Counted from the first letter of the stretch, positions 48,114-56,547 are shown. The stretch is 64,000 bases of DNA from JANXVY01 sp040080145 (GCA_040080145.1 JBEBJA010000014.1:17784-81783), one strand, 5' to 3'. Notes: generated by a model from the letters alone, not told the origin. Numbers and translations are program-made.

Positions 48114-48733
48114 TGCAGACGCAAGTTACAACGCTCGACGCCGGTAGTGCCGGCACGATCGATCTCCAGGATGCCATCTTCGGCCTTGAGCCGCGTAAGG
48201 ACATCCTGCAGCGTATGGTTCGCTATCAGCTGTTGAAGCGGATGGCTGGGACGCATCATGCTCAGGACCGCTCGGAAGTGCGCGTCACGGGTAAGAAGAT
48301 GTTCAAGCAGAAGGGCACCGGTCAGGCTCGCCACGGCGACAAGTCGGTTCCGCAATGGCGCGGCGGTGGTAAGGCCCACGGTCCAAAGCCCCGTTCGCAT
48401 GCTATTGATCTTCCCAAGAAGGTCCGCGCGCTCGCTCTGCGTCACGCACTTTCTGCCAAGGTCAAGGCTGGCGAACTCGTCATTCTGGATGCTGCCGTCA
48501 GCAACGAGGCCAAGACTGCCGCTCTCAAGGCGCAGTTTGCCAAGCTTGCCTGGACGAACGCGCTGATCATCGATGGCGCGGAACTGCATGACGGTTTCGC
48601 CCGTGCTGCCCGCAACATTCCCAACATCGACGTTCTGCCCGTTCAGGGCATCAATGTTTACGACATCCTCCGCCGCAAGAAGCTCGTGTTGACCAAGGCG
48701 GCGATTACGGCGCTGGAGGCGCGGTTCAAATGA
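48113..48733 (+). CDS. rplD: 50S ribosomal protein L4
   Basis: A 206-residue protein lining the exit tunnel. In E. coli it also represses the S10 operon. The tunnel loop has KKMFKQKGTGQARHGDKSVPQWRGGGKAHGPKPRSH, in which the macrolide-related KQKGTG and RGGG stretches look unmutated. LNVYDILRR-type INVYDILRRKKLVLTKAAI ends the protein. It overlaps both neighbours (TAATG at the start, ATGA at the end). Confidence 0.96.
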   Translation: MQTQVTTLDAGSAGTIDLQDAIFGLEPRKDILQRMVRYQLLKRMAGTHHAQDRSEVRVTGKKMFKQKGTGQARHGDKSVPQWRGGGKAHGPKPRSHAIDLPKKVRALALRHALSAKVKAGELVILDAAVSNEAKTAALKAQFAKLAWTNALIIDGAELHDGFARAARNIPNIDVLPVQGINVYDILRRKKLVLTKAAITALEARFK

Positions 48734-49020
48734 AAATTTCCGCGTATGACGTTATTCTTTCGCCCGTGATCACCGAAAAGGCGACCATGTTGTCTGAGCA
48801 CAACAAGGTCATTTTCAACGTCGCTCCCAAGGCAACGAAGACCGAGATCAAATCGGCTGTCGAGCAGCTGTTCAAGGTCAAGGTCGACAAGGTGAACACG
48901 ATTGTCCGCAAGGGCAAGATCAAGGTGTTCAAGGGCCGCAAGGCGCTGTTGTCCGATACGAAGCGGGCAATCGTGACGCTGGCCGAAGGGCATTCGATCG
49001 ACGTGACGACCGGTCTGTAA
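48730..49020 (+). CDS. rplW: 50S ribosomal protein L23
   Basis: A 96-residue protein at the tunnel exit, the docking site for trigger factor and SRP. The N-terminus has DVILSPVITEKATML and the Glu/Asp docking surface (SEHNKVIFNVA). The middle has KVKVDKVNTIVRKGKIKVF, followed by KRAIVTLAEGHSID. It overlaps rplD by four bases (ATGA). Confidence 0.96.
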   Translation: MKISAYDVILSPVITEKATMLSEHNKVIFNVAPKATKTEIKSAVEQLFKVKVDKVNTIVRKGKIKVFKGRKALLSDTKRAIVTLAEGHSIDVTTGL

Positions 49021-49089
49021 GACCCGGTTGCGAAGGATTGGGCTGCAAGCACTCTGGGCCGCAAGGCTAAGTAGCAGGACGAAACGAAC

Positions 49090-49905
49090 ATGGCACTGAA
49101 AACATATCGCCCGACTAGCCCAGGCATTCGCCACCTCGTGGTGGTGGATCGCAGCTCGCTGTACAAGGGCTCGCCGGTCAAGATGCTCGTCGAGGGCAAG
49201 CGTAAGACGGGCGGCCGCAACGCACTCGGACGCATTACGACCCGTCATATCGGCGGCGGTCATAAGCAGTCCTATCGTATGGTGGACTTCCGCCGCACGA
49301 AGCACGACATGACGGCGACGGTCGAGCGTTTGGAATACGATCCCAACCGCACGGCGTTCATCGCGCTGATCAAGTACACGGACGGTACGCTGTCCTACAT
49401 CCTGGCTCCGCAGCGTCTTGCTGTCGGCGACACGGTTGTGTCGGGTCAGAAGGTCGACGTGAAGCCGGGCAACGCTATGCCGCTGGGCTCCATGCCGGTC
49501 GGTACGATTGTGCATAACGTCGAGCTGAAGCCTGGCCGGGGTGGTCAGATGGCGCGTTCGGCAGGCGCTTTCGTGCAGCTCGTCGGCCGCGACAGTGGTT
49601 GGGCCGTCGTGAAGCTGATGTCGGGCGAAACCCGCAAGGTCCAGGCGACCTGCATGGCGAGCATCGGCGCAGTTTCGAACCCTGACCATTCCAACCAGGT
49701 CATCGGTAAAGCTGGACGCAACCGCTGGAAGGGCAACCGCCCGACGGTCCGTTCGATCGCGATGAACCCCGTCGACCATCCCAACGGTGGCCGTACCAAG
49801 GGTGGTAAGCACTGGGCGACACCCTGGGGCAAGCCGACCAAGGGTTACAAGACACGTAAGAACAAGTCGACAGACAAGTACATTATTCGCAGCCGCTCGA
49901 AGTAA
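49090..49905 (+). CDS. rplB: 50S ribosomal protein L2
   Basis: A 271-residue protein next to the peptidyltransferase centre. The N-terminus MALKTYRPTSPGIRH is standard. The RNA-binding core has GGGHKQSYRMVDFRR and RDSGWAVVKLMSGETRKV. The conserved NPVDHPNGGRTKGG holds the His (MNPVDHP) implicated in peptidyl transfer. It is a few residues shorter than the usual 273-278. It is 69 bases after rplW. Confidence 0.97.
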   Translation: MALKTYRPTSPGIRHLVVVDRSSLYKGSPVKMLVEGKRKTGGRNALGRITTRHIGGGHKQSYRMVDFRRTKHDMTATVERLEYDPNRTAFIALIKYTDGTLSYILAPQRLAVGDTVVSGQKVDVKPGNAMPLGSMPVGTIVHNVELKPGRGGQMARSAGAFVQLVGRDSGWAVVKLMSGETRKVQATCMASIGAVSNPDHSNQVIGKAGRNRWKGNRPTVRSIAMNPVDHPNGGRTKGGKHWATPWGKPTKGYKTRKNKSTDKYIIRSRSK

Positions 49906-50007
49906 TCCGTACCCCCGGGGCGTTTCTTGGGGGTGGATATTCTAGAGCACAGGGTATGGCGGCAAATCTGCCGGTCATATGCCAGCTACAGGCGCAAGGA
50001 GACGACA

Positions 50008-50286
50008 GTGGCACGTTCGGTTTGGAAAGGTCCGTTTATCGACGGATACATCCTGAAGAAGGCGGAGAAAGTCCGCACTTCAGGCCGCAATGAAGTGATC
50101 AAGATCTGGAGCCGCCGCTCTACGATCCTGCCGCAGTTCGTCGGTTTGACGTTCGGCGTGCACAACGGTCACAAGCATGTGCCCGTCAACGTGTCCGAAG
50201 ACATGATCGGCCACAAGTTCGGTGAATTCGCTCCGACGCGCTCGTTCCCGGGCCATGGCGGCGACAAGAAATCGGTGAAGAGATAA
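50008..50286 (+). CDS. rpsS: 30S ribosomal protein S19
   Basis: A 92-residue head protein that contacts S13 and the A-site tRNA side. The family opens ARSVWKGPFIDGYILKKAE and has IKIWSRRSTILPQFVGLTFGVHNGHKH. Translation starts at GTG 50008, six bases after AGGAG (49997-50001). An ATG at 49927 is in frame but its extension is not part of the family. The stop overlaps the rplV start (TAATG). Confidence 0.95.
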   Translation: MARSVWKGPFIDGYILKKAEKVRTSGRNEVIKIWSRRSTILPQFVGLTFGVHNGHKHVPVNVSEDMIGHKFGEFAPTRSFPGHGGDKKSVKR

Positions 50287-50744
50287 TGGGCAAGCCAAAA
50301 CATCCCCGCGCCCTGGCTGATAACGAAGCCAAGGCCATTGCGACCAACATTCGCATCTCGCCACAAAAGCTCAACCTCGTCGCGGCGATGATCCGTGGCA
50401 AGAAGGCCCAGGCCGCGATTGCCGACCTCGAATTCTCGCGCAAGCGCGTCGCTGAGCATGTTCGCAAATGCCTCATCTCGGCTGTTGCGAACGCTGAAAA
50501 CAATCACGGCCTCGACGTCGACGACCTCGTCGTTGCCGAAGCCTACGTCGGCAAGAACATGGTGCTGAAGCGCTTCCATGCTCGCGGTCGCGGCAAGGCG
50601 TCGTCGGTCATGCGCCCGTTCGCTCAGATCACCGTCGTCGTCCGTCAGGTCGAAGAGGTTGCTGTTCCCAAGAAGAAGCCGGGCAAGCGCGCCGTAGCAA
50701 ACGCTGCTGCGAAAGAGGCTGCTGCCGCCAAGGAGGCCATGTAA
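50286..50744 (+). CDS. rplV: 50S ribosomal protein L22
   Basis: A 152-residue protein whose beta-hairpin lines the exit tunnel. The core has RISPQKLNLVAAMIRGKKAQAA and NAENNHGLDVDDLVVAEAYVGKN. The hairpin region LKRFHARGRGKASSVMRPFAQITVVV looks like the macrolide-sensitive type. The C-terminus has an Ala/Lys-rich tail (about 125-152), longer than the 110-130 residues common in the family. It is coupled to rpsS and ends one base before rpsC. Confidence 0.95.
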   Translation: MGKPKHPRALADNEAKAIATNIRISPQKLNLVAAMIRGKKAQAAIADLEFSRKRVAEHVRKCLISAVANAENNHGLDVDDLVVAEAYVGKNMVLKRFHARGRGKASSVMRPFAQITVVVRQVEEVAVPKKKPGKRAVANAAAKEAAAAKEAM

Positions 50745-50745
50745 C

Positions 50746-51540
50746 ATGGGTCATAAGGTCAATCCGGTCGGCCTTCGGCTGGGCATCAACCGCACCTGGA
50801 ATTCGCGCTGGTTTGCCGGCCGTCAGGAATACGGACGTCTTCTGCATGAAGACATGGCGATCCGCGCTCACATCATGAAGCAGGCCCGTCCGGCTGCGAT
50901 CTCCAAGGTCGTGATCGAACGTCCGCACAAGAAGTGCCGCGTTACGGTTTACACCGGTCGTCCCGGTATCTTGATCGGCAAGAAGGGCACCGACATCGAA
51001 AAGCTTCGCGGCGAACTCGCCCGGCTGACGTCGTCGGAAGTGCATCTGAATATCGTCGAGATCCGCAAGCCGGAAATTGATGCCACGCTCGTCGCCGACA
51101 GCATTGCGCAGCAGCTTGAGCGCCGTATTGCGTTCCGTCGCGCCATGAAGCGTTCGGTTCAGTCGGCTCTGCGTCTGGGCGCTGTTGGTATTCGTATCAA
51201 CGTCGCGGGCCGTTTGGGTGGTGCTGAAATTGCACGTACGGAATGGTATCGCGAAGGTCGCGTTCCGCTGCATACGCTGCGCGCCGACATTGATTTTGGA
51301 TACGGCAAGGCGACGACCGCTTACGGCATCATCGGCATCAAGGTCTGGATCTTCAAAGGCGAGATCATGGAACACGATCCGATGGCCTCTGAAAAGAAGG
51401 CTGCCGATATGCAAGAAGGTGGCGGCGGTGGCCGTCCGCGCCGTGAAGACGGTGGCGAGCGTCGTGACCGTGGCGGTCGCAATGATCGTGGCGGACGCGG
51501 GAATGCCGGCGGCGGCGCTCCTGCCGGCGACAAGGCCTAA
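50746..51540 (+). CDS. rpsC: 30S ribosomal protein S3
   Basis: A 264-residue head protein at the mRNA entry site. An N-terminal domain (MGHKVNPVGLRLGINRTWNS) is followed by the KH domain with VYTGRPGILIGKKGTDIEKL. A second domain holds GRLGGAEIARTEWYREGRVPLHTLRA. The C-terminal 45 residues are an Arg/Gly-rich, RGG-like tail (GGGGRPRREDGGERR and onward), longer than in E. coli (233 residues). The tail is common in alphaproteobacteria. Confidence 0.96.
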   Translation: MGHKVNPVGLRLGINRTWNSRWFAGRQEYGRLLHEDMAIRAHIMKQARPAAISKVVIERPHKKCRVTVYTGRPGILIGKKGTDIEKLRGELARLTSSEVHLNIVEIRKPEIDATLVADSIAQQLERRIAFRRAMKRSVQSALRLGAVGIRINVAGRLGGAEIARTEWYREGRVPLHTLRADIDFGYGKATTAYGIIGIKVWIFKGEIMEHDPMASEKKAADMQEGGGGGRPRREDGGERRDRGGRNDRGGRGNAGGGAPAGDKA

Positions 51541-51590
51541 AAATTACGAATTCAGAGCTTTAATCGAGCTCGCACCACAGGACCAGTGTT

Positions 51591-52001
51591 ATGCTGCAAC
51601 CTAAAAAGACAAAGTTTCGCAAGGCCTTCAAAGGCCGGATTCACGGTGTTGCCAAGGGCGGCACGACGCTGAATTTCGGTTCGCACGGCCTCAAAGCGAT
51701 GGCGCCCGAGCGGGTTACCGCCCGGCAGATCGAAGCGGCTCGCCGCGCGATCACCCGTCACATGAAGCGTGCCGGCCGCGTCTGGATCCGCATCTTCCCC
51801 GATCTTCCGGTCACCAAGAAGCCGGCCGAAGTTCGCATGGGTTCGGGTAAGGGCAGTATCGAACTGTGGTGCGCGCGCGTTAAGCCGGGCCGCATCATGT
51901 TTGAGTTGAACGGGGTTTCGGATCAGGTTGCGCGTGAAGCGCTGACGCTTGGTTCCGCTAAACTCGGCATTAAAACACGGATTGTTACCCGCATCGGCTG
52001 A
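51591..52001 (+). CDS. rplP: 50S ribosomal protein L16
   Basis: A 136-residue protein that positions A- and P-site tRNAs. It opens MLQPKKTKFRKAFKGR. It has RQIEAARRAITRHMKRAGRVWIRIFPD, then KPAEVRMGSGKGSIELWCARVKPGRIMFEL. The Arg of VRMGSGKG is the position hydroxylated by RoxA/YcfD in some bacteria. It is 50 bases after rpsC. Confidence 0.97.
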   Translation: MLQPKKTKFRKAFKGRIHGVAKGGTTLNFGSHGLKAMAPERVTARQIEAARRAITRHMKRAGRVWIRIFPDLPVTKKPAEVRMGSGKGSIELWCARVKPGRIMFELNGVSDQVAREALTLGSAKLGIKTRIVTRIG

Positions 52002-52053
52002 GCCTTCGCTCAGATACGGTCGTGGTTTACGAATGGACATAAGGACGGACACG

Positions 52054-52263
52054 ATGGCTATAGCGGAATTTCGAGATTTGAGCCTCGATCAGCTCGATGA
52101 CCAGCTTGTAAAGCTGAAGAAGGAACAGTTTAACCTGCGCTTTCAGTCGGCGTCCGGCCAGAACGAGAACACATCGCGCGTGCGCCAGGTTCGCCGGGAC
52201 ATCGCTCGAGTGATGACGGTGGCCCGCCAGAAGCGCGCCGGTAGCAGCTCTAAGAGCGCTTGA
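52054..52263 (+). CDS. rpmC: 50S ribosomal protein L29
   Basis: A 69-residue protein at the tunnel exit beside L23. Two helices: FRDLSLDQLDDQLVKLKKEQFNLRFQ and RVRQVRRDIARVMTVARQKR, the family pattern. The start at 52054 (MAIAEFRDLS) is preferred over in-frame Met codons upstream at 51949 and 52033, which precede the family start. AAGGA lies upstream. Confidence 0.94.
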   Translation: MAIAEFRDLSLDQLDDQLVKLKKEQFNLRFQSASGQNENTSRVRQVRRDIARVMTVARQKRAGSSSKSA

Positions 52264-52276
52264 GGAGAGACAGACT

Positions 52277-52516
52277 ATGCCGAAGCGCATTTTGCAGGGC
52301 ACCGTTGTATCGGACAAGAACGCCAAGACTATTGTGGTCGAGGTCGAACGCCGCTACACGCATCCTTTGCTAAAGAAGACGGTTCGCCGCTCGAAGAAGT
52401 ACCACGCCCACGATGAAGCGAATGTCTTCAAAGTTGGCGATCAGGTGCAGATCGAAGAGTGCGCACCGATTTCCCGGAATAAGCGGTGGGTTGCCCTGCC
52501 GAAGGCTTCGGCCTAA
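52277..52516 (+). CDS. rpsQ: 30S ribosomal protein S17
   Basis: A 79-residue OB-fold protein that binds 16S rRNA early in assembly. It reads MPKRILQGTVVSDKNAKTIV, then VERRYTHPLLKKTVRRSKKYHAHDE and the GDQVQIEECAPISRNKRW end that defines the family. It is 13 bases after rpmC, with a GAGGAGAGA ribosome-binding site. Confidence 0.96.
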   Translation: MPKRILQGTVVSDKNAKTIVVEVERRYTHPLLKKTVRRSKKYHAHDEANVFKVGDQVQIEECAPISRNKRWVALPKASA

Positions 52517-52569
52517 CAGGCTGCAGTCTAAACGCGCGCTGACACGGCGTCTGGCGTTGAATTGAGCGT

Positions 52570-52604
52570 CTGGAAAGCTCGAGGGTTAACCTCGAAAGCT
52601 CCAG
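52570..52604 (+). promoter_or_regulatory. hairpin in the rpsQ-rplN spacer (spc leader candidate)
   Basis: CTGG...CCAG outer arms enclose an A/G-rich internal loop and a perfect TCGAGG-GTTAA-CCTCGA stem (52579-52595). It lies 61 bases before rplN, in the 148-base spacer that separates the S10 and spc gene sets. No T-tract follows. In E. coli, S8 represses the spc operon through an mRNA hairpin with a small internal loop. An analogous site here is inference. Confidence 0.45.
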
Positions 52605-52664
52605 GCAAATGGAAGTTCCGGCGGATCGCTAAGATCCCACCCGGAGTCAAGAGGACGACACGCG

Positions 52665-53033
52665 ATGATCCAGATGGAGACGAACCTCGACGTCGCCGAT
52701 AATTCGGGGGCTCGAAGCGTTCAGTGCATCAAGGTGCTCGGCGGTTCCAAACGTAAATATGCAACGATCGGCGACATCATTGTCGTCGCAGTGCAGGAAG
52801 CGATCCCCAAGGGCCGCGTCAAGAAGGGCCAGGTCATGAAGGCCGTGGTCGTTCGCGTCGCCAAGGGCGTGCGACGTCCCGACGGTTCGCTGATCCGCTT
52901 CGACCGTAATGCGGCCGTGCTGATCAACGCCCAGGGCGAACCGGTCGGCACCCGTATTTTCGGACCCGTGACGCGCGAGCTGCGCGCCAAGAATCACATG
53001 AAGATCGTCTCGCTCGCGCCGGAGGTGCTGTAA
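52665..53033 (+). CDS. rplN: 50S ribosomal protein L14
   Basis: A 122-residue subunit-interface protein, also the target of the silencing factor RsfS. It opens MIQMETNLDVADNSGARSVQCIKVLGGS and has AIPKGRVKKGQVMKAVVVR and FDRNAAVLINAQGEPVGTRIFGPV. The length is exactly the family norm. It overlaps rplX by one base (TAATG). Confidence 0.97.
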   Translation: MIQMETNLDVADNSGARSVQCIKVLGGSKRKYATIGDIIVVAVQEAIPKGRVKKGQVMKAVVVRVAKGVRRPDGSLIRFDRNAAVLINAQGEPVGTRIFGPVTRELRAKNHMKIVSLAPEVL

Positions 53034-53359
53034 TGGCCTCGCTCAAAATCAAAAAGGGTGACCACGTCATCGTTCTCACCGGACGTGACAAGGGCAAGCA
53101 CGGCGAAGTCGTCGAGATGTTCCCGAAGGAAAACCGGGCCATCGTGCGCGGCGTCAACGTGGTGCGTAAGCACGTGAAGACGACCGGCACCAAGCAGGGC
53201 GGCATCATTTCGAAAGAAGCGCCGATCCAGCTTTCCAACATTGCGCTCGAAGATCCCAAGGACGGCAAGCCGACCCGCGTCGGTTTCAAGATCCAGGCCG
53301 ACGGCACGAAAGTGCGTTTCGCCAAGCGCTCGGGCGATTTGATTCCGGAGACGAAGTAA
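53033..53359 (+). CDS. rplX: 50S ribosomal protein L24
   Basis: A 108-residue assembly-initiating protein near the tunnel exit. The N-terminal KOW motif is KKGDHVIVLTGRDKGKHGEV. NRAIVRGVNVVRKHVKTT and GGIISKEAPIQLSNIAL follow, the family pattern. It is coupled to rplN and three bases from rplE. Confidence 0.97.
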   Translation: MASLKIKKGDHVIVLTGRDKGKHGEVVEMFPKENRAIVRGVNVVRKHVKTTGTKQGGIISKEAPIQLSNIALEDPKDGKPTRVGFKIQADGTKVRFAKRSGDLIPETK

Positions 53360-53362
53360 GCC

Positions 53363-54034
53363 ATGGCTGACGATAAAGCAAAAGGCGGCGCCAAGGGCGG
53401 TGCTGCAGTGAAGAAGGCGAAAGTTGCCAAGGTTGCAAAGCCGGCAGCAGACGCTGCTCCGCGCAGCTTCGTGCGTCCGGAAGGCTACGTTCCGCGCGCC
53501 AAGGCTCATTACCTCAAGGTTGTGCGCGACGAGCTGAAGAAGAAGTTCGGCTATGCGAATGTCATGCAGATCCCCAAGATCGAAAAGATCGTGCTCAACA
53601 TGGGCGTGGGTGAAGCTGTCAACGACCGTAAGATCGTTGACAACGCTGCGGGCGACCTCGCTCTGATCTCTGGCCAGAAGCCGGTAATCACGAAGGCCCG
53701 CAAGTCGGTCGCCGTGTTCAAGGTTCGCGAAGGCATGTCAATTGGCGCGAAGGTCACTTTGCGCGGCACGAACATGTATGAATTCCTCGACCGGTTCGTC
53801 ACCATCGCGCTGCCGCGCGTGAAGGACTTCCGCGGTCTGAACCCGAAGAGCTTCGATGGCCGCGGCAATTATGCTTGCGGTATCAAAGAGCACATCGTGT
53901 TCCCGGAAATCGATTACGACAAGGCCGCCGAAACCGGAATGCTCGGGATGGACATCATCGTCTGCACCAGCGCCAAGACCGACGAGGAAGCCCGCGAATT
54001 GCTGCGTGGTTTCAACTTCCCCTTCCGCACATAA
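53363..54034 (+). CDS. rplE: 50S ribosomal protein L5
   Basis: A 223-residue 5S rRNA-binding protein of the central protuberance. The core starts near residue 45 (AHYLKVVRDELKKKFGYAN) and has KIEKIVLNMGVGEAV and TLRGTNMYEFLDRF. It ends with GFNFPFRT. The usual length is 179-187; the first 40 residues are an Ala/Lys-rich extension (KGGAKGGAAVKKAKVAKVAK), probably disordered. The ATG at 53363, three bases after rplX, fits coupling, though a later start cannot be excluded. Confidence 0.95.
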   Translation: MADDKAKGGAKGGAAVKKAKVAKVAKPAADAAPRSFVRPEGYVPRAKAHYLKVVRDELKKKFGYANVMQIPKIEKIVLNMGVGEAVNDRKIVDNAAGDLALISGQKPVITKARKSVAVFKVREGMSIGAKVTLRGTNMYEFLDRFVTIALPRVKDFRGLNPKSFDGRGNYACGIKEHIVFPEIDYDKAAETGMLGMDIIVCTSAKTDEEARELLRGFNFPFRT

Positions 54035-54088
54035 GGACCTCGGGCACTGCTCAGGCAGACCACCCCGAAAGGCCTTTTGGAGAACGAT

Positions 54089-54394
54089 ATGGCTAAGACC
54101 AGTTCTGTTGAAAAGAATAAGCGCCGCCGCAAGCTGACGGCTCAGTACGCCGACAAGCGCGCGAAGCTCAAGGCCACTGCGAGCGATCTGAAAAAGCCTG
54201 CCGAAGAGCGCTTTGCCGCTCGCGTCAAGCTGGCTCAGCTGCCGCGCAATGGTTCGAAGACCCGCATTCGCAACCGCTGCGAAGTGACGGGCCGCGCTCG
54301 CGGGTTTTACCGCAAGCTTAGAATGTGCCGTAACCAGTTGCGCGAATTGGCCAGCCAGGGGCTCATCCCCGGTATGGTCAAGGCAAGCTGGTAA
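54089..54394 (+). CDS. rpsN: 30S ribosomal protein S14
   Basis: A 101-residue S14 of the zinc-independent (C-minus) form; the CxxC pairs are absent. It has MAKTSSVEKNKRRRKL, then NGSKTRIRNRCEVTGRARGFYRKL and a LRELASQGLIPGMVKASW end typical of proteobacteria. The start is at 54089, not the in-frame ATG at 54077. GGAG precedes it. Confidence 0.96.
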   Translation: MAKTSSVEKNKRRRKLTAQYADKRAKLKATASDLKKPAEERFAARVKLAQLPRNGSKTRIRNRCEVTGRARGFYRKLRMCRNQLRELASQGLIPGMVKASW

Positions 54395-54406
54395 GGAGGG
54401 CGACAA

Positions 54407-54805
54407 ATGATTGTTAACGATCCCATCGGCGATATGCTCACGCGCATTCGCAACGCCCAGGAACGCCGCCGCCCGAAGGTGGTGACGCCGGCTTCCAACC
54501 TGCGCGCACACGTTCTCGACGTTTTGGCCGAAGAAGGCTATATCCGCGGTTATACGCGGGTTGAGCCCAAGGGCGGTCATCCGCAGCTCGAAATCGAGCT
54601 GAAGTATTACAACGGCCAGCCGGCGATTAAGGACATTCAGCGGGTTTCCAAGCCCGGCCGTCGCGTGTACGCGCCGGTGAAGGAATTGTCGCCAGTTGCT
54701 AACGGCCTTGGTGTGTCGATCGTCTCGACGCCGAAGGGTGTCATGTCGGACAGCCGTGCTCGCGAAGAGAACGTGGGCGGCGAAGTCCTCTGCAACGTCT
54801 TCTAG
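54407..54805 (+). CDS. rpsH: 30S ribosomal protein S8
   Basis: A 132-residue 16S rRNA-binding protein and, in E. coli, the repressor of the spc operon. It reads NDPIGDMLTRIRNAQERRRPKV, then VLDVLAEEGYIRGY and KPGRRVYAPVKELSPVANGLG. The C-terminal binding motif STPKGVMSDSRAREENVGGEVLCNVF is intact. It is 12 bases after rpsN. Confidence 0.97.
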   Translation: MIVNDPIGDMLTRIRNAQERRRPKVVTPASNLRAHVLDVLAEEGYIRGYTRVEPKGGHPQLEIELKYYNGQPAIKDIQRVSKPGRRVYAPVKELSPVANGLGVSIVSTPKGVMSDSRAREENVGGEVLCNVF

Positions 54806-54901
54806 TTGGTCGTGCTGCTTTTAGGATAACCGCTCATTCTTTACCTGCAGCACTTCTGAAGAATTCACCGGCTCTTGGGCTGGAAACTAAGGTAGATCGC
54901 A

Positions 54902-55444
54902 ATGTCGCGCATTGGCAAAAAACCGGTTCCTGTTCCTGCTGGCGTCACCGCCACGGTTTCGGGTCAGACCGTGAAAATGAAGGGCCCCAAGGGGGAACTT
55001 TCTTTCACACTGCCGGACAACTTGAAGATTGAGAAGACGGCGGACGGCATTGATGTCGATCCGCGCGATGACAGCAAACAGGCGCGTGCCATGTGGGGGA
55101 TGTCCCGCACCATGGTGGCAAACCTTGTCAAAGGTGTCACCGACGGCTATTCCCAGATCCTTGAAATTCAGGGCGTGGGTTTCCGCGCCAACATGAAGGC
55201 CAAAGATCAGCTGCAGCTGCAGATCGGGTTCAGCCACGAAGTCGTGCATCCGATCCCGGCTGGCATCGAAGTCAAGGTTTCGGGCGCGAAGCAGGAAATC
55301 ATTACGGTTTCCGGCATCGATAAGCAGATGGTCGGTCAGGTAGCGTCCGATATCCGCAGCTACCGTCCGCCGGAGCCCTATCAGGGTAAAGGCATCCGCT
55401 ACAAGGGCGAATACATCTTCCGTAAGGAAGGCAAGAAGAAATAA
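54902..55444 (+). CDS. rplF: 50S ribosomal protein L6
   Basis: A 180-residue protein near the sarcin-ricin loop. It opens MSRIGKKPVPVPAGVTATVSG and has TMVANLVKGVTDGYSQILEIQGVGFRA. The C-terminal signature is PPEPYQGKGIRYKGEYIFRKEGKKK. It is 96 bases after rpsH. Confidence 0.97.
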   Translation: MSRIGKKPVPVPAGVTATVSGQTVKMKGPKGELSFTLPDNLKIEKTADGIDVDPRDDSKQARAMWGMSRTMVANLVKGVTDGYSQILEIQGVGFRANMKAKDQLQLQIGFSHEVVHPIPAGIEVKVSGAKQEIITVSGIDKQMVGQVASDIRSYRPPEPYQGKGIRYKGEYIFRKEGKKK

Positions 55445-55455
55445 GGACGGCCGTC

Positions 55456-55818
55456 ATGCCTACGCATTTGTCGACATTCGAGCGCCGCAAGTTGCGCGTT
55501 CGCCGCACGCTGAAGGCCAACGCCGTGGATCGTCCGCGGTTGTCGGTTTTCCGTTCGTCACAGCATATCTACGCGCAGATCATCGACGACGCTTCCGGCA
55601 AGACGCTGGTTTCGGCATCGTCGCTGGAAAAAGACCTGCGTTCGGCCTTGAAAACGGGTGCCGACAAGGCAGCCGCGGCGGCGATCGGCAAGCTGGTGGC
55701 GGAACGCGCTGTCAAAGTCGGCGTCAGCAAGGTCGTTTTCGATCGTGGCGGCTATCTGTTCCATGGGCGCGTCAAAGCGCTTGCGGATGCAGCACGCGAA
55801 GCCGGCCTGAGCTTTTAA
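55456..55818 (+). CDS. rplR: 50S ribosomal protein L18
   Basis: A 120-residue 5S rRNA-binding protein. It has RRKLRVRRTLKANAVDRPRLSVFRSSQHIYAQIIDD, then AAAAAIGKLVAERAVKVGVSKVVFDRGGYLFHGRVKALADAAREAGL. These are the usual N- and C-terminal signatures. It is 11 bases after rplF. Confidence 0.97.
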   Translation: MPTHLSTFERRKLRVRRTLKANAVDRPRLSVFRSSQHIYAQIIDDASGKTLVSASSLEKDLRSALKTGADKAAAAAIGKLVAERAVKVGVSKVVFDRGGYLFHGRVKALADAAREAGLSF

Positions 55819-55882
55819 GAGACTTACGGGGATCCCTGCGCAGTTGGCGCGGGCCGATCTTTTGATTTGAAAGGACGACACT

Positions 55883-56479
55883 GTGGCACGTACTCCTGGT
55901 GGATCTGGTGGTGGTCGCGATCGCGGCGGCCGTGATGGTCGCGATAAGGTCGACAGCGAGTTTTCCGACAAGCTGGTCGGGATTAACCGCGTTGCGAAGG
56001 TGGTCAAGGGCGGCAAGCGCTTCGGCTTTGCTGCGCTGGTCGTTGTCGGCGATCTGAAGGGCCGCGTCGGGTTCGGGCACGGCAAGGCGCGTGAAGTGCC
56101 TGAAGCGATCCGCAAGGCGACGGAAGAAGCCAAGCGTTCGCTCGTGAAAGTTCCGCTGCGCGATGGCCGCACGCTGCACCATGACAGCGTTGGACGTCAC
56201 GGTGCAGGCCGCGTCGTCGTCCGCTCGGCGCCGGCCGGTACCGGTATCATCGCGGGCGGTGCCATGCGCGCCGTGTTCGAGATGGTCGGCATCCACGATA
56301 TCGTTGCCAAGTCGCTCGGTTCCACTAACCCATACAACGTGGTTCGCGCTACGTTTGATGCGCTTAAGGGGCAGGAAAATCCCCGTGGCGTTGCCGCCCG
56401 CCGCAGCAAGAAGGTGAGCGACATCGTTGCCCGCCGCCGCGACGGATCGGCAGCTGTCGAAACGGGCAGCGACGCTTAA
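55883..56479 (+). CDS. rpsE: 30S ribosomal protein S5
   Basis: A 198-residue protein of the mRNA entry and accuracy region. It has a Gly/Arg/Asp-rich N-terminal tail (ARTPGGSGGGRDRGGRDGRD) longer than in E. coli. The dsRBD-like domain has KLVGINRVAKVVKGGKRFGFAALVVVGD and GHGKAREVPEAIRKA. The C-terminal domain has GAGRVVVRSAPAGTGIIAGG. Translation starts at GTG 55883 after AAAGGA. Confidence 0.96.
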   Translation: MARTPGGSGGGRDRGGRDGRDKVDSEFSDKLVGINRVAKVVKGGKRFGFAALVVVGDLKGRVGFGHGKAREVPEAIRKATEEAKRSLVKVPLRDGRTLHHDSVGRHGAGRVVVRSAPAGTGIIAGGAMRAVFEMVGIHDIVAKSLGSTNPYNVVRATFDALKGQENPRGVAARRSKKVSDIVARRRDGSAAVETGSDA

Positions 56480-56547
56480 CCGAACACACGTTGAAACAGC
56501 GGCGCCCAACGGCCCGCTGGAGCACATTCAGATTCAGGTGAATTCAA

